DNA of 10,838 bases from Cerioporus squamosus (GCA_022592435.1 JABYQS010000945.1:1-10838); one strand, 5' to 3'. Counted from the stretch's first letter, positions 1-8,954 are shown. A program made the numbers and translations. Notes: generated by a model not told the origin, from the sequence alone.

Positions 1-45
1 CCAGCAGCAGCCGACGCTTACTTCCAGGCGGACCTATAGCACATA

Positions 46-288
46 CTGTAGAGTTTCGACCGATGCGGCGCGTCACAGGTCACAGGGACCTCCGCCGCCG
101 CACGCATCGTGCTGTAGGTCACAGGTCACGGCCCCTTTGGAGCCCCCATTTTCGCATTTTGGCTCGGGTTTCGGGCGTTTAGCAGGCCAAATCAGGCAAA
201 TTTTGGGCGCCCCGCCGCTCCGGCGACTGCGGGCGGTTACAGGTCATACCCCGCTGGGGCCTGCACCGCATCGGTCGAAACTCTACAG
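46..288. mobile_element. MITE (non-autonomous DNA transposon, TA target)
   Basis: This is a 243-bp element bounded by perfect 23-bp terminal inverted repeats at 46-68 and 266-288, starting CTGTAGAGTTTCG at the left end and ending CGAAACTCTACAG at the right. Allowing one mismatch, the inverted repeat extends about three bases further inward. A TA dinucleotide lies immediately outside each end (44-45 and 289-290), as expected for a TA target-site duplication. Established knowledge: TA duplication with short inverted repeats is typical of the Tc1/mariner/pogo superfamily. The interior has no open frame that could be a transposase, so the element would depend on an enzyme supplied elsewhere. The interior carries GTCACAGGTCAC repeats that may be subterminal transposase-binding sites (inference). 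The perfect repeats suggest a fairly recent insertion. The superfamily is less certain than the element itself. Confidence 0.82.
72..129. repeat. Subterminal direct repeats GTCACAGGTCAC inside the MITE
   Basis: GTCACAGGTCAC occurs at 72-83 and again at 118-129, and each copy is itself a partial tandem of GTCACAG. A weaker version, GTTACAGGTCAT, lies at 236-247 near the right end. The two good copies are near the left end and the degenerate one near the right end, which fits a subterminal repeat arrangement. Whether they bind a transposase is inference. Confidence 0.6.
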
Positions 289-2415
289 TAGTGTCCAGAC
301 TTCACTTCGGAATGTTGCACTCTGGATGAGGCATGCGACACCGGGTAGCTCGCGTCTGTGAGAAGTAAGACATTGCCTGCTTGAATTCGCATTCAGCAAA
401 GTAAGCGACAACGCAGCTCGGACATACCTCTTGCGTATCGAGTATCCACGTCACTCTCCGGGTCCCGCCGGACTGTCACTGATCGCTCCGCACGCAGATG
501 TTTCGCCGCCTTCTGCTGGCGATATACGCACGGTGCATCTCCGTCTCACCCCTCCCAGGCTCTCCCCTTCTCCTCCTCGCTCTCCCATCGTTGCTCTATC
601 CTCAGGCTGCGGAGCTCGCCTCTGCCCTCTGGTCCTTCTCTTCACCCTCTTTCCGGGCCGTCCTGTTGCTACAACCCGAGTCCTCCTTCTAGTTCCTCTT
701 CCACACAACGCGACCGACAGGAGACGAGCCGGAGAGAGGTACCGGTTGTGGAGACGTTCAAGGTGAGTTTTGATTTCGAGGACGTGATTGGTACGGACAA
801 ACAAACCAGAGCGAGTCGCAGAACTGTCGAGCTCACGGGGATCGTCGAGTCCCTGATGAGCGTTTCGTTCGCTGGCCGCCAGAGAGAGGCCTTGCGGGGC
901 TGGCAGCGGTGACGAGGATGCTGTTCAGCGCGTGTACGCGACTCCCGGGAGGCGCAGCTCGGACAGCAGCTTCACTGCCCGAATGAGCACATCCCGATGC
1001 CGCACGTCTAGGCTTCTGAGTCTCAAGGAGCTCGAAAACTTCGAGGCTCAAGCTCAAGCCTCAGACGTGAGGGCTTGAGTACGTCGTCGATTGCAGCCTC
1101 ACGCTCTTCGATCCACTCCACGCAGGTTCTCCCGTTGCTTGTCTGCGTTGTCACAGGATTCTTGCGAGCTTCATTCGACCCTCATTGATACGGGTGAGCC
1201 AGACGCAGAGGAGCGCAGAGAACGCGTCGCCTTCGTGGCACCGTCGAGATTGTGCCGCGGCCCGCTCACTCGGACGCTTCCTGACTGACTACGGATATTG
1301 GTGAGCTGTCTGTATGGCAGAAGAAGACTCGACCACGGACGTACAGCAAAACGAGGACCAGCCTTGCTCGAGGGCCGGAAGGGCGAGTCTGCCAGTGGAG
1401 GCAACCGAGGAGGCTAAGCGTTGTGGCAGGAAGAAACGGCCAGATGCGGGATTCAGGGACTACTAGTAGCGAATCATGTTCTCGTAGTGTATACCTTGTT
1501 TCTGAATTTACATCCGTTCTTCTCATGCTCAGTGCTGTCGTGGTCACGGTGGTCGAGTCGAGAGCGCTGGTACGAGGCTGTGCTGGTTCGCGCGCCGTGA
1601 AACAAGTTCCCATCGTCGCAGGGTTGCTATGTACTGTCACGCACTACTTGAGTACTCTCTTCCCCCTCGTATGTTCGCTGAGACTCTTGCTCTGCCTGTT
1701 CTGGCTGGCCAGACTGTCGCCCGGGCCAGAAGGGACAAAAACAGGCGAACTCTCAGTGCTACGCTAGACGAACAGCTACAGTAACTACTCGCTTTCTACA
1801 ACACCGGCTATGTGGCTAACGTCGCCTCTCGCCGACCGAGGCAGCTCCCGAAGAGGCGGAATGTGCAGGAGCGACCCTGGTGTCCGTGCGCACCCCTGCA
1901 CCCCGTCCTCATCCCCAGCGACGGCGAGCCCTCTCCCCTCGCTGTATTCCCCGTGTCGGCGTGCGCTGCTGTAGACGCAGCCTGGAGAAGTAAAGTGAGC
2001 ACAACCACACACGATGCAACTCTCCAGACGCGCCTTCTGTCCGAGGAAAAAGTTCCCGCAAGACCCGCCCATTCCGCTCGGACGACCTGTTCGACGGCAT
2101 TAGCAGCACGACAGAAGACGCACCTCGTATTCCGTGCACCCACAGAACACCCTAAGGTCAGGATTCGTGCTCTGGACGGCAGTATTCGCTTGCTGCGAAC
2201 GGGCTCTTGCGTGCAGTCCCGCGAGCGGGCGACCTAACCGCGTCCTCGCTGGCTGATCTTCAGTGATCTGTCCCATCTCGCCAATGACCCGCCCGACGCG
2301 TAAGCACTACAGACGCAGCGGGGCACTACACCTCTACCGGGCATCTCTCCGTATAGCATGAATCACCAACTCCCTAATATCATCCGTGTCCGACAGCTAT
2401 CGCATCGCGGTCATC
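289..2415. other. Gene-free stretch with no recognisable coding region
   Basis: I find no protein I recognise on either strand. The plus strand is strongly pyrimidine-rich at about 530-680, resembling a fungal promoter or leader. From about 386 to 912 one plus-strand frame is free of stops but has no ATG in its first two thirds. Its later part (about 733-909) reads like possible protein and contains a plausible donor, AAGGTGAGT, near 758-766. At 1443-1764 another plus-strand frame encodes hydrophobic stretches but matches nothing I know. A further plus-strand frame at 1812-2234 is open but begins with GTG, not a normal eukaryotic start. None of these has a convincing start and splice structure, so none is annotated as a gene. 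Confidence 0.5.
1031..1079. repeat. Cluster of overlapping hairpins (CTCAAG inverted repeats)
   Basis: Two inverted repeats stand side by side. CTCGAA at 1031-1036 pairs with TTCGAG at 1040-1045 around a 3-nt loop. CTCAAGCCTCA at 1053-1063 pairs with TGAGGGCTTGAG at 1068-1079 around a 4-nt loop, with one bulged base. CTCAAG also occurs at 1022-1027 and 1047-1052, so alternative pairings are possible. The function is unknown. It is not followed by a T-run, so a bacterial-type terminator is not implied. Confidence 0.55.
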
Positions 2416-5372
2416 TCAGCCAGGATTCGGACTATGTTTTAATGCCAAACAACGCACCTTCACGCCAATAACCATAGTCCGATCCAGCAACACAGCGCCG
2501 TACGCAAACGTCTCATACGAGCTCATCTGCGCATACGGCAAGCTCGTCCTCACCGGCTCCTTGAAGATCCGATGCTCCATCGCGTACCCCGCCATCAGCT
2601 CCGTAGTGTCGCACTGTATCTGTCCAATGACCCGTGTCCGCTCGTCCGTGAACGGGATGAGCACCGAGTCCTCCAGGCGCGCAAACGCCGCGGGGATCGC
2701 CGCGTGGCCGATGACCTCGCCCGCGTCGTGGTTGAACTCGTAGAAGCCGCGCATCCGCCTTCGCCGCTTGCGGTGCATCGTCGCGAGCTTACGCACGGTG
2801 TGCGGGTTGAAGTCGAACGCGACGATCGTCGAGCGCATCGACCCGTCCTCCATCGCGTCTTCCTCGACCGTCACGTACCGCTGCCCGCACGTCGTCGTGA
2901 TCCATCTGCTCGCGCTGAACGACGTTTCGAGCCACCGGCACGTGCGCGGGCCCCACAGCGACCAGGGGAAGCAACGCACAGCGCCTGCTTGCCGTGAAGG
3001 CTCTGGCGGCTGTGGATTCTGGATGTCCAAGTCCAAGTCACCGTGGTGAAGAGCTGCATTGTTCAAGTACCAAGTCAGCGCCTCCCCCAGAGTACACGAC
3101 GGTGGTGGTTGTGATCGGGGTGTGGGAGCTTGGGCGGGCGCGGCCTCTGCGGGAACGGGGGAAGGATCTGGAGTGGTGAGGGTGGACAGAAGCGCAGCGG
3201 TGTGGACGATCAGCGTGAGACACTCGTGGAACCCGTGAGTATCGTGCGTCATGACGTTGAAGATCGCGATCGCGTTCTCGGGGTTGAGGTGGAAGGGCTC
3301 TGTCGACCGAAACGGGGGAGCGGTCCTCGTCGAAGCGGTCAACTTGGGCTCGGAGCGGCAAGTGACCTGCGTGATCGAGTGTTCCTTCCTGAGTCGGGGC
3401 AACTGGAGTATACAGGACGTCTCCAGCACCTGAGGAGAACCGCGTCTTCTGGGACGTGGCCTATACGGCAGAGCTCGATGGTGTTGTCGGTGCAGTTTGG
3501 CAGTGCGATGATGTCGGGAGTAAGGAATGTGAACGTCGAATAACTGGGACAATTCAGACCCCTGTACTGTGATCAGGTCAGATGCGGGTTCGAAACGGGA
3601 CAGAGTATGAAGATGGTGATCATTCGAGGCTGACGGTTGTCGCCAAGTTAAGCACATTGCTTGGTCGCCCTTGCACCTTGATTGCGGTTGCATGGGGCAG
3701 GAGATGGGGCAGGAGTGGATAGCGGGGAGAACAGCCATGAGTTGTGGACGTACATACCTGCAGACGTCGCCCAAACTTCCAATTGTAGACCTCCAGCATA
3801 GCCGGAGGCGTCGCAGAGCCGGCGGGATAGTGGAACATGACGCAGAGGTGGTCTCCCACAATCTCAATGCATATGCTGCACAGTGATGTCACTTCATGAG
3901 GAGGCGACGGTATAATTGTCAGTGGTAGGGTGGGTTGGGAGGCAAGCGGATGACTGAGGCCGGTCGAGAGCTGGATCAGTCTCAATTCAAAGACTGTCTG
4001 GTGGTCTTCTGTTTCGCGACTAGTCGTGATCAATGAGTGAGTATGTGTGGAGATTGTAGATGTCAGAAGAGTCAGAGGAGACGGCTCGCGTTCGCTTCGG
4101 TGAATCGACAGACGTTTACACGACGGTCTCCTTCTCAGGTGGTATGTCTCCGACTGCCGATGGTGTCACGGCGAGATATCACCTGCGTCTGAGACAGGCC
4201 GATAACCTGCGATAGATGTTACGTCTGCCTCAAACGCAGGGGACCTTGTCTATGATATTGGAATCGACAGTGGCAGGCCTCAGATATTGTTCTGCGGGTA
4301 TGGAGGCCTGGAGGAGTCTGGTAGTGGCACATAGTAGGTCGGGGGCCCGGTTCGGGGAGAGACTCTAGCGTCACCATGTCCTGCGCATGCGGCTCGGGGT
4401 ACGAAATGAAGGCTTGGACGATATTTGTGACAGACAAGAGGACCCGTCCATGTGGGATCCTTGATGCAGGACCGAGGGGCGATGCCTCAATGCGCATCCA
4501 ACTGCTAGCGTATCCGCGAGGGAGAGATGCACTGTTGGCGTGCCCCGAAAGCTGTCACAGCTCCTGCTCATGTGCACTGAGACGAGTGGAAGTGGAAGCG
4601 GATAGGCGCAGCAGTATGTTGAAGACGAAGTGGCCGACGGACTCCCGTTTCGTCAAGTGACAGCCCTCGGGATCACACTTCCACTGGTCTCGTGCATATT
4701 CGTTCTTGTGGTCTGAACATTTGTCCGGCCGGTCTGAACATCAGCTTCGTCCATGGTCGGACAGAAGCCACCCCTTCGACACGGACACAATAGCTCGTAG
4801 CCCAAGATCAAACGAAACGGGGAGATGTGTTAGATAGGATGAAATAGTACGCACTCAGTGGCCACCACGATGAGATCGTGCTCCTTGACGGCTAGCCCGA
4901 CATCGACGATGTGAACTCCGAGCTCGATCTTCTCCCAGCAATCTTGCGCGGTAGTGGTTGAGCCGGGGCCGTAGAGTTTGGAGAGTGTTGTCCAGCGAAC
5001 GCTGTCTGCGCCAAGCGCGGGTGACTCTCCTCCGGAAGTAGACTCGCCCAGTAGCAGGATGCCGTCAGTGAGGTCGTAGATGCTTGTCGGCACGAACGGT
5101 ATCCGGACGGTCGCTGGCTTGTCAAAGTCCAAGCGCAGCCACGCGGCTTCTTGTTGCTGCAGAAGCTTCATCTTGTCCGCGAGAACGAGTGGCGAGTCCG
5201 GGTTGTCCTCGTAGCCCGCGAGCTGCAGCTGCATGCTGTATTGCAGGAGGGTGCTGTTCTGGATGAGGCGATTGAAGGACTTCGAGAGACGTCGACAGAC
5301 GTTGAGGTCGTTGTAGTGAAGATACGAGAGGATGTGGACGACGACCTCTTGCGAGAGATCGAGGAGGGACAT
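2416..5372 (-). CDS. F-box domain protein (spliced, with one frame break)
   Basis: This is a probable substrate-receptor subunit of an SCF (Skp1-Cullin-F-box) ubiquitin ligase; the substrate is unknown. I model exons at 5372-4855, 4019-3758 and 3566-2416, the last with a frame break at 3430-3455, giving a protein of roughly 635-640 residues. The start ATG at 5372 has a good context (CCACCATGT). Residues 2-42 form an F-box with the LDLSQEVVVHILSYL core followed by CRRLSKSFNRLI. Later come CIEIVGDHLCVMFHYP and VYNWKFGRRLQ in exon 2, FLTPDIIALPN in exon 3, then LTCRSEPK-like, RWITTTCGQRYV and FDFNPHTVRK segments and a C-terminal KEPVRTSLPYAQ...VLLDRTMVIGVKV. I recognise this order from basidiomycete F-box families (from memory). 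Exon phases match: exon 1 ends in phase 2 and exon 2 in phase 0. Oddities are an 835-nt first intron, the frame break, a Pro/Ala-rich insertion (about 3100-3180) and an arginine-rich patch HRKRRRRMR (about 2753-2780). The gene may be functional with a sequencing error, or in early decay. The F-box assignment is firm; the exact splice sites are inferred. Confidence 0.85.
3430..3455 (-). other. Reading-frame break in exon 3 of the F-box gene
   Basis: Upstream the protein reads TIELCRIGHVPEDAV in one frame; downstream it resumes as PQVLETSCILQLPRL in another, and both are the expected family blocks. The break can be explained by one missing or two extra bases near 3435-3440. Exactly these 26 bases also begin with GT and end with CTCCTCAG, and removing them restores the frame, giving IGHVLETSCILQ. 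A 26-nt spliceosomal intron would be exceptionally short, so an indel (assembly error or real mutation) is the more conservative reading. Confidence 0.65.
3567..3757 (-). other. Intron 2 of the F-box gene (191 nt)
   Basis: The donor GTATGT begins at 3757 after the codons for FGRRLQ, and the acceptor TCACAG ends at 3567. Both sides are phase 0 and the join leads straight into YRGLNCPSYSTFTFLTPD, the expected next block. A CTGAC branch-like sequence lies just upstream of the acceptor and a CTTAAC lies further upstream. The later acceptor TACAG four bases on would shift the frame and was not used. The intron is longer than is usual for these fungi. Confidence 0.7.
4020..4854 (-). other. Intron 1 of the F-box gene (835 nt, oversized)
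   Basis: The donor GTGCGT begins at 4854, directly after the codons for DLIVVAT. The acceptor is ACTAG ending at 4020. Joining them gives an in-frame DRETEDHQTVFELRLIQL, which matches the expected continuation and spacing of the family, so little or no coding sequence seems to be missing. Agaricomycete introns are usually about 50-80 nt, so this one is roughly ten times normal. The interior has no long conserved frame I recognise. A branch-like CTAAC lies only about 25 nt from the donor, as in a short intron. Alternative acceptors near 4020 would give other phases and do not keep the frame as well. Confidence 0.6.
4710..4741. repeat. Short direct repeat GGTCTGAACAT inside intron 1
   Basis: GGTCTGAACAT is present at 4710-4720 and 4731-4741, 21 bases apart start to start. 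It lies inside the oversized first intron of the F-box gene. It could be a local duplication or a trace of an inserted element; I see no matching inverted repeats at the intron ends. Confidence 0.5.
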
Positions 5373-6405
5373 GGTGGTCGGGCAGAGTTCGCGCTCGCCG
5401 CTCGATTGCTGCAACTTGTCCCTCCGCGTGCGCGCTCCGTCTTTCTCGGGATGAGAGCTTTGTGCTCGCCAAGCGCGTCATCGGCGATCGTGCTCGCAGC
5501 TCTCGTCGCGACTCTGCCCTCCTCTGCGCCCTCTCTCGACTGTCGCCAGCGTTTGCCAGCCCCGGCTCGTCTCTCTGAACGGCGCCCTCTCTCCTGTCGC
5601 GCACGCCTGCACGTCGCTTCCGCCGCTCACTCCCTCTCTCGACTCCCCGCGACAGGACCTCTGGCCGTCCGCCGCCCTTGGTGCACACTCTCCCGCATAC
5701 AGCTCCTCTCCCTGGCGCATCCCTCCACTGCGGACGCTCAACGGTGCTCTGAAGGCGTTCGAAGGCAGATTCGCTGCACGCCGCGTTCCGGTGCAAGTAC
5801 GTGCACGCTCTTCACGACTGCCCATCTCCACCGCGAAGACCGCCTTCCCCGCTGCCTGCACCGTCCATCCACTGTATCCGGCATCCACGGCGGCCCCGTG
5901 TGCACGATATCGGCGAGCGTGGCGGGCTTGCACAATAGGCATGTACGACTCCGCGGCTTACGCACTCTCGGAGGTGTCGAGGTACGCCCCCGGCTCGTCG
6001 TTCACCAGAGCTCACGCGTCCTCCTGTCGCGCAAGGTCAGTCGCGTAGTCCGTCGTCGATGCCACCTCCCCAGGCCCTGGCTCACCCTTTCAAGACACTT
6101 TGCCCGCACCCTCGTGCTTGCTCCTCGCCGTCTGCCTTTCGCGTCAACACTCCGGGCTCCCGTAGTAAGCTTATGGGCTCACTTCCATTGACGATGGACG
6201 TGTCGCACCCGCGGCTTGCGCGTCCCTGCAACGCGCGCAGCAATCTCGTTGGCTCTCGCCCTGATGCATCGAACCCCGCCGCTGATCCGGGCTACATTAC
6301 ACAAGATTAAGTTGAAGATACGCAGGTACCACATCTCTCTCTCCAGCCTCGCCGCTATCTCGCCCGCCGCTCTCTCCCTCGTAGTCTCCTGCCTCACCTG
6401 AACAC

Positions 6406-6453
6406 GTAAGTACTCGCCATATCGTGCATCTCAACACGTCAGACGGTGTTCAG
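6406..6453 (+). other. Candidate spliceosomal intron (48 nt)
   Basis: A consensus donor GTAAGT at 6406 is followed by a branch-like CTCAAC at 6430-6435 and an acceptor GTTCAG ending at 6453. Length and spacing fit short basidiomycete introns. An alternative acceptor, CACGTCAG, ends at about 6442. No flanking exon could be tied to a known protein, so this stays a signal-level call. Confidence 0.3.
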
Positions 6454-7195
6454 GCATCCAGCTCGTCAGCGCAGCGCACTTCGCCTCAGCATCGACACGC
6501 CAGGCTGCAAGACAGGGGTCAGTACGTCTTACTCCCGAATCCACAGGGCGCTCACCTCGATGACCGCGAACGGCGGCGGCGAGCAGGAAACATCAGGAAG
6601 GGTGCCATGCGCGCAGACGAATCAGCAGCGTGCCCAAGGTGGGTGGATACGCTCGTCCTTTGCTCGCCCCGTGCCCGCAGATGCTCTGGCGAGCAGCTTC
6701 TCGCCGTGCTCGGCTGCTGGAGCTCGGAGTCCTGCTTGCCAATGCAGCACGGTGATGTACGCTATCGGACCGCTCGTAAGTACTTTCACTCCGCCTCTCG
6801 ACCTCGCCGCCGCTGTGTACTCCGCGCCTACACGTCCTCTTATACTACTGTCTACTCGTCGGCCCTCTATGCCACTCACGCTCGCCTACCCACCGACCTC
6901 CGGTTGCTCTGTGCTGATGTCGCGCGTCCACATATTGGAATATCTGCGCGTCAAGCACACGAAACATGTCAGCGGATGCGAAGGAAGTGCGAGCTCGGCC
7001 GAGGACGGCTACTCACCTCAGCGGAACAGAGTCGACCGGACGACCACCGGGCTGCGTCGACGTAGATGAATGTGAGTGTTTCTCGTCCGGGCACAAGGTT
7101 ACGGTGCGTACCTCGATGCTGACGACCGACATGGTACGGCACTCGCACGGGCCGACGGTACGCGCGGAGGGGAGAGGGCGAGGACGCGCGACAAG

Positions 7196-7278
7196 GTGAG
7201 CGGATGTGGGTTGGAAGAGAGGGAAAGGGCAACAGGGACGTGTCCCGCCGTCTCGACCGCTCACCTCTCCCATTATAG
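7196..7278 (+). other. Candidate spliceosomal intron (83 nt)
   Basis: The donor AAG/GTGAGC at 7196 and the acceptor CATTATAG ending at 7278 are both close to consensus, with a pyrimidine-rich stretch (CTCACCTCTCCC) just before the acceptor. Joining the sides in one frame continues an arginine-rich reading frame that starts with an ATG at 7130 (MVRHSHGPTVRAEG). I do not recognise that protein, and its arginine richness may simply reflect GC-rich non-coding DNA. Confidence 0.28.
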
Positions 7279-8497
7279 GCACCTCTGTGGGCGTCGCTTG
7301 GCCCGTGCCCAGACGGCGCGCCCAGCTCCGGCGTGTCCCGCCACGAGGCGACACAACGAAAGGCTCGCTCGCTGCTGAATTTGCAGGCAGCAAGCTCGGA
7401 TTCAGGACCTACCTCCGCCGGGTGCGGGACCGGACAGGGCGGATGATTGGATACACGCGGAGGTAGGCCAGGTTCACGGCGAGGCTGGCTGTCGCGGCGA
7501 GCTGTGCGCACCGATTTAACCACGCTGCTCGAATCCTCCGTGCTTGACGTGCCGAACAGGCGAGTATCGCGTGCGTCCCGAGCTTCGTACGCGAGCCCGA
7601 GTTCGCTGTGACGCATGTAAATGAACGAAATATATTTTGTGTAGCATACGAACGCTCTGCGCTGCGCGCGTCTACACAGTACTGTGTGTGTAGTATTGTT
7701 CGCTGCGATGAACTGCTAGCATGGTGGGTGAAGTTGGGCTTGCTGTTGGTCGCAAAGTCGACGCAAGTCTTCAGTTCTGAGGGAGGTTCTGAGGACCGTA
7801 CGCGTCATGTCCGTCTTGGTGTCCAGTTGGCTCCCGAGTGGCTAGTAGTGTGCACGAAATAGCCGACTCGTCACCTTGCAGACATCGCTACCGTTAGCGA
7901 AGCCTGGAAACTTAGTAATGTGGAAGCTCAACCGAGGAGCGTTGCGGACAAAGGCCCCGGTATGTAGACAGTAGGCATCAGCGGCCAGCGAGCAGTGAAT
8001 ATTTCTGGATGGCCATGTCATCCATGGCCCAGGCTGACTCGATGATGTGTCGACACCGGTTCGTCCAGACTCGATGCGTGCCAGTGAGCGGTGAACAACG
8101 AACTGGAAACACTGGAGAGCGCGTCCAACACGGAGGTCAGAACGAGCCTGGCGAACATCGCGGTGTCTTGCGAAGTGGCTTGGTACTCCGTGCACGCGTC
8201 CGAGTCATCGTCCTGCAAAGCGACGTCAGATTGTTTGGTTCCGAGGACGCAGGCGGTGTGCAAGTTGTGTCTAGTCGGCAGCTCGAGACGCGAGACCCTC
8301 GTTCCATGGATGTGAGCCCTGCTGGAGGTGTTCGAACGAAAGCCGGGAGAGTCTGCGTGCGTGTGTCAGGGTGAGAACCAGGGTCTAGCAGATACGAGTG
8401 TGAAGTGTGCGCGTACTGGAACTGTCATGCGTTGTGTCGATGTCGAACAATCAGAAGCTCTGAGTCCAACTCGGACTCTGACAGACAGTAGTAACGG

Positions 8498-8954
8498 ATC
8501 AGTAATCGGCCGCCGTCTTCCTCGCGCAGAAGCGATCAGCAAGTCCGCCATCTCTGCGACGAATCTTCCCGCTCTTCAGTATGCAGCGACCTTGGTCTGA
8601 AGACTTTGAGTTTACTCCTACAGACCTGCGCGGTCAGGAACAGTTGCAGCGCTGAGTGTTCGGTGCTCGTACTGGCTGAGCGACCGCCAGAGGCTCGTGC
8701 AATTTGAGATGCATCGATGAATAAGCTGAACCGCTGTCGGAAGAACTCAGCGTAGAGCCAAGGTCCAAGCAGCACCGCAGAAGATCGGGACGTACAGAAT
8801 GGCACGGCCGGAACTGAGGTTGCTGAGAGGGCATAGATCATGATGATGTCGTCCTAATCGCGTTGTACACGCTACAACTCTACATCAGTGTTGGCTGGTC
8901 GGAGGCATATCCTGGGCTGTGGTGTGCGTCGGCTGCCCGAATGGTAGTACTTAC
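8498..8954 (-). pseudogene. Duplicated gene segment, copy A (unrecognised)
   Basis: This segment is a diverged copy of 9309-9744. At DNA level the match is clearest at 8725-8803 (TGTCGGAAGAACTCAGC...) and 8498-8560. On the minus strand both copies have a donor GTAAGT (here at 8954), a branch-like CACTGATG and an acceptor near 8880, so a 75-nt intron seems to be shared. Downstream, one minus-strand frame reads VLLGPWLYAEFFRQ, against VLLGPRCIAEFLRQ in copy B. Other parts of the match are in different frames, so the copies carry frame-shifting differences and are probably decayed. The family is not identified; the hydrophobic stretch could be from a membrane protein, but this is a guess. Confidence 0.42.

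Larger units (their letters stand above)
5373..8497. other. Long stretch without a recognisable gene
   Basis: The part next to the F-box gene (about 5505-5745) is pyrimidine-rich on the plus strand and probably contains the F-box promoter; no TATA box is obvious. Beyond it, open frames on both strands overlap and none matches a family I know. Several plus-strand intron-like signals occur (6406-6453, 6776-6955, 7196-7278, and an acceptor GCTGAATTTGCAG ending at 7386), hinting at an unrecognised spliced transcript or the relic of one. An AT-rich AATATATTTT at about 7629-7638 is TATA-like. In 7640-8497 I see nothing further that I can support. Confidence 0.45.

Noticed and set aside
1443..1764. 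Small membrane protein suggested by hydrophobic stretches
   Set aside because: There is no recognisable family, no clear promoter or splice context, and composition alone could produce it.
2572..2997. Plus-strand open frames inside the last F-box exon
   Set aside because: They are antisense shadows of a coding region whose minus-strand translation is clearly the family C-terminus.
3583..3605. GGTTCGAA-like T-loop of a tRNA
   Set aside because: The flanking bases do not form the T-stem and no matching anticodon or acceptor arms are present; it lies inside intron 2.
4219..4497. Minus-strand open frame of 92 codons inside intron 1
   Set aside because: It does not match the F-box family and including it would break the otherwise clean exon join. 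I treat it as intron content.
4579..4686. Inverted CACTTCCACT/AGTGGAAGTG pair in intron 1 as transposon ends
   Set aside because: The match is only about 10 bases, with no target duplication and no second supporting feature.
5373..5414. Upstream extension of the F-box start to 5414
   Set aside because: The upstream in-frame codon is not ATG. The ATG at 5372 has a good context and puts the F-box at the usual distance from the N-terminus.
5151..6191. Longest plus-strand open frame (about 346 codons) overlapping the F-box exon 1
   Set aside because: It begins with TTG, its first part is the antisense of the F-box exon, and the rest is Arg/Leu/Ser-rich with no recognisable motif, as expected for GC-rich antisense openness.
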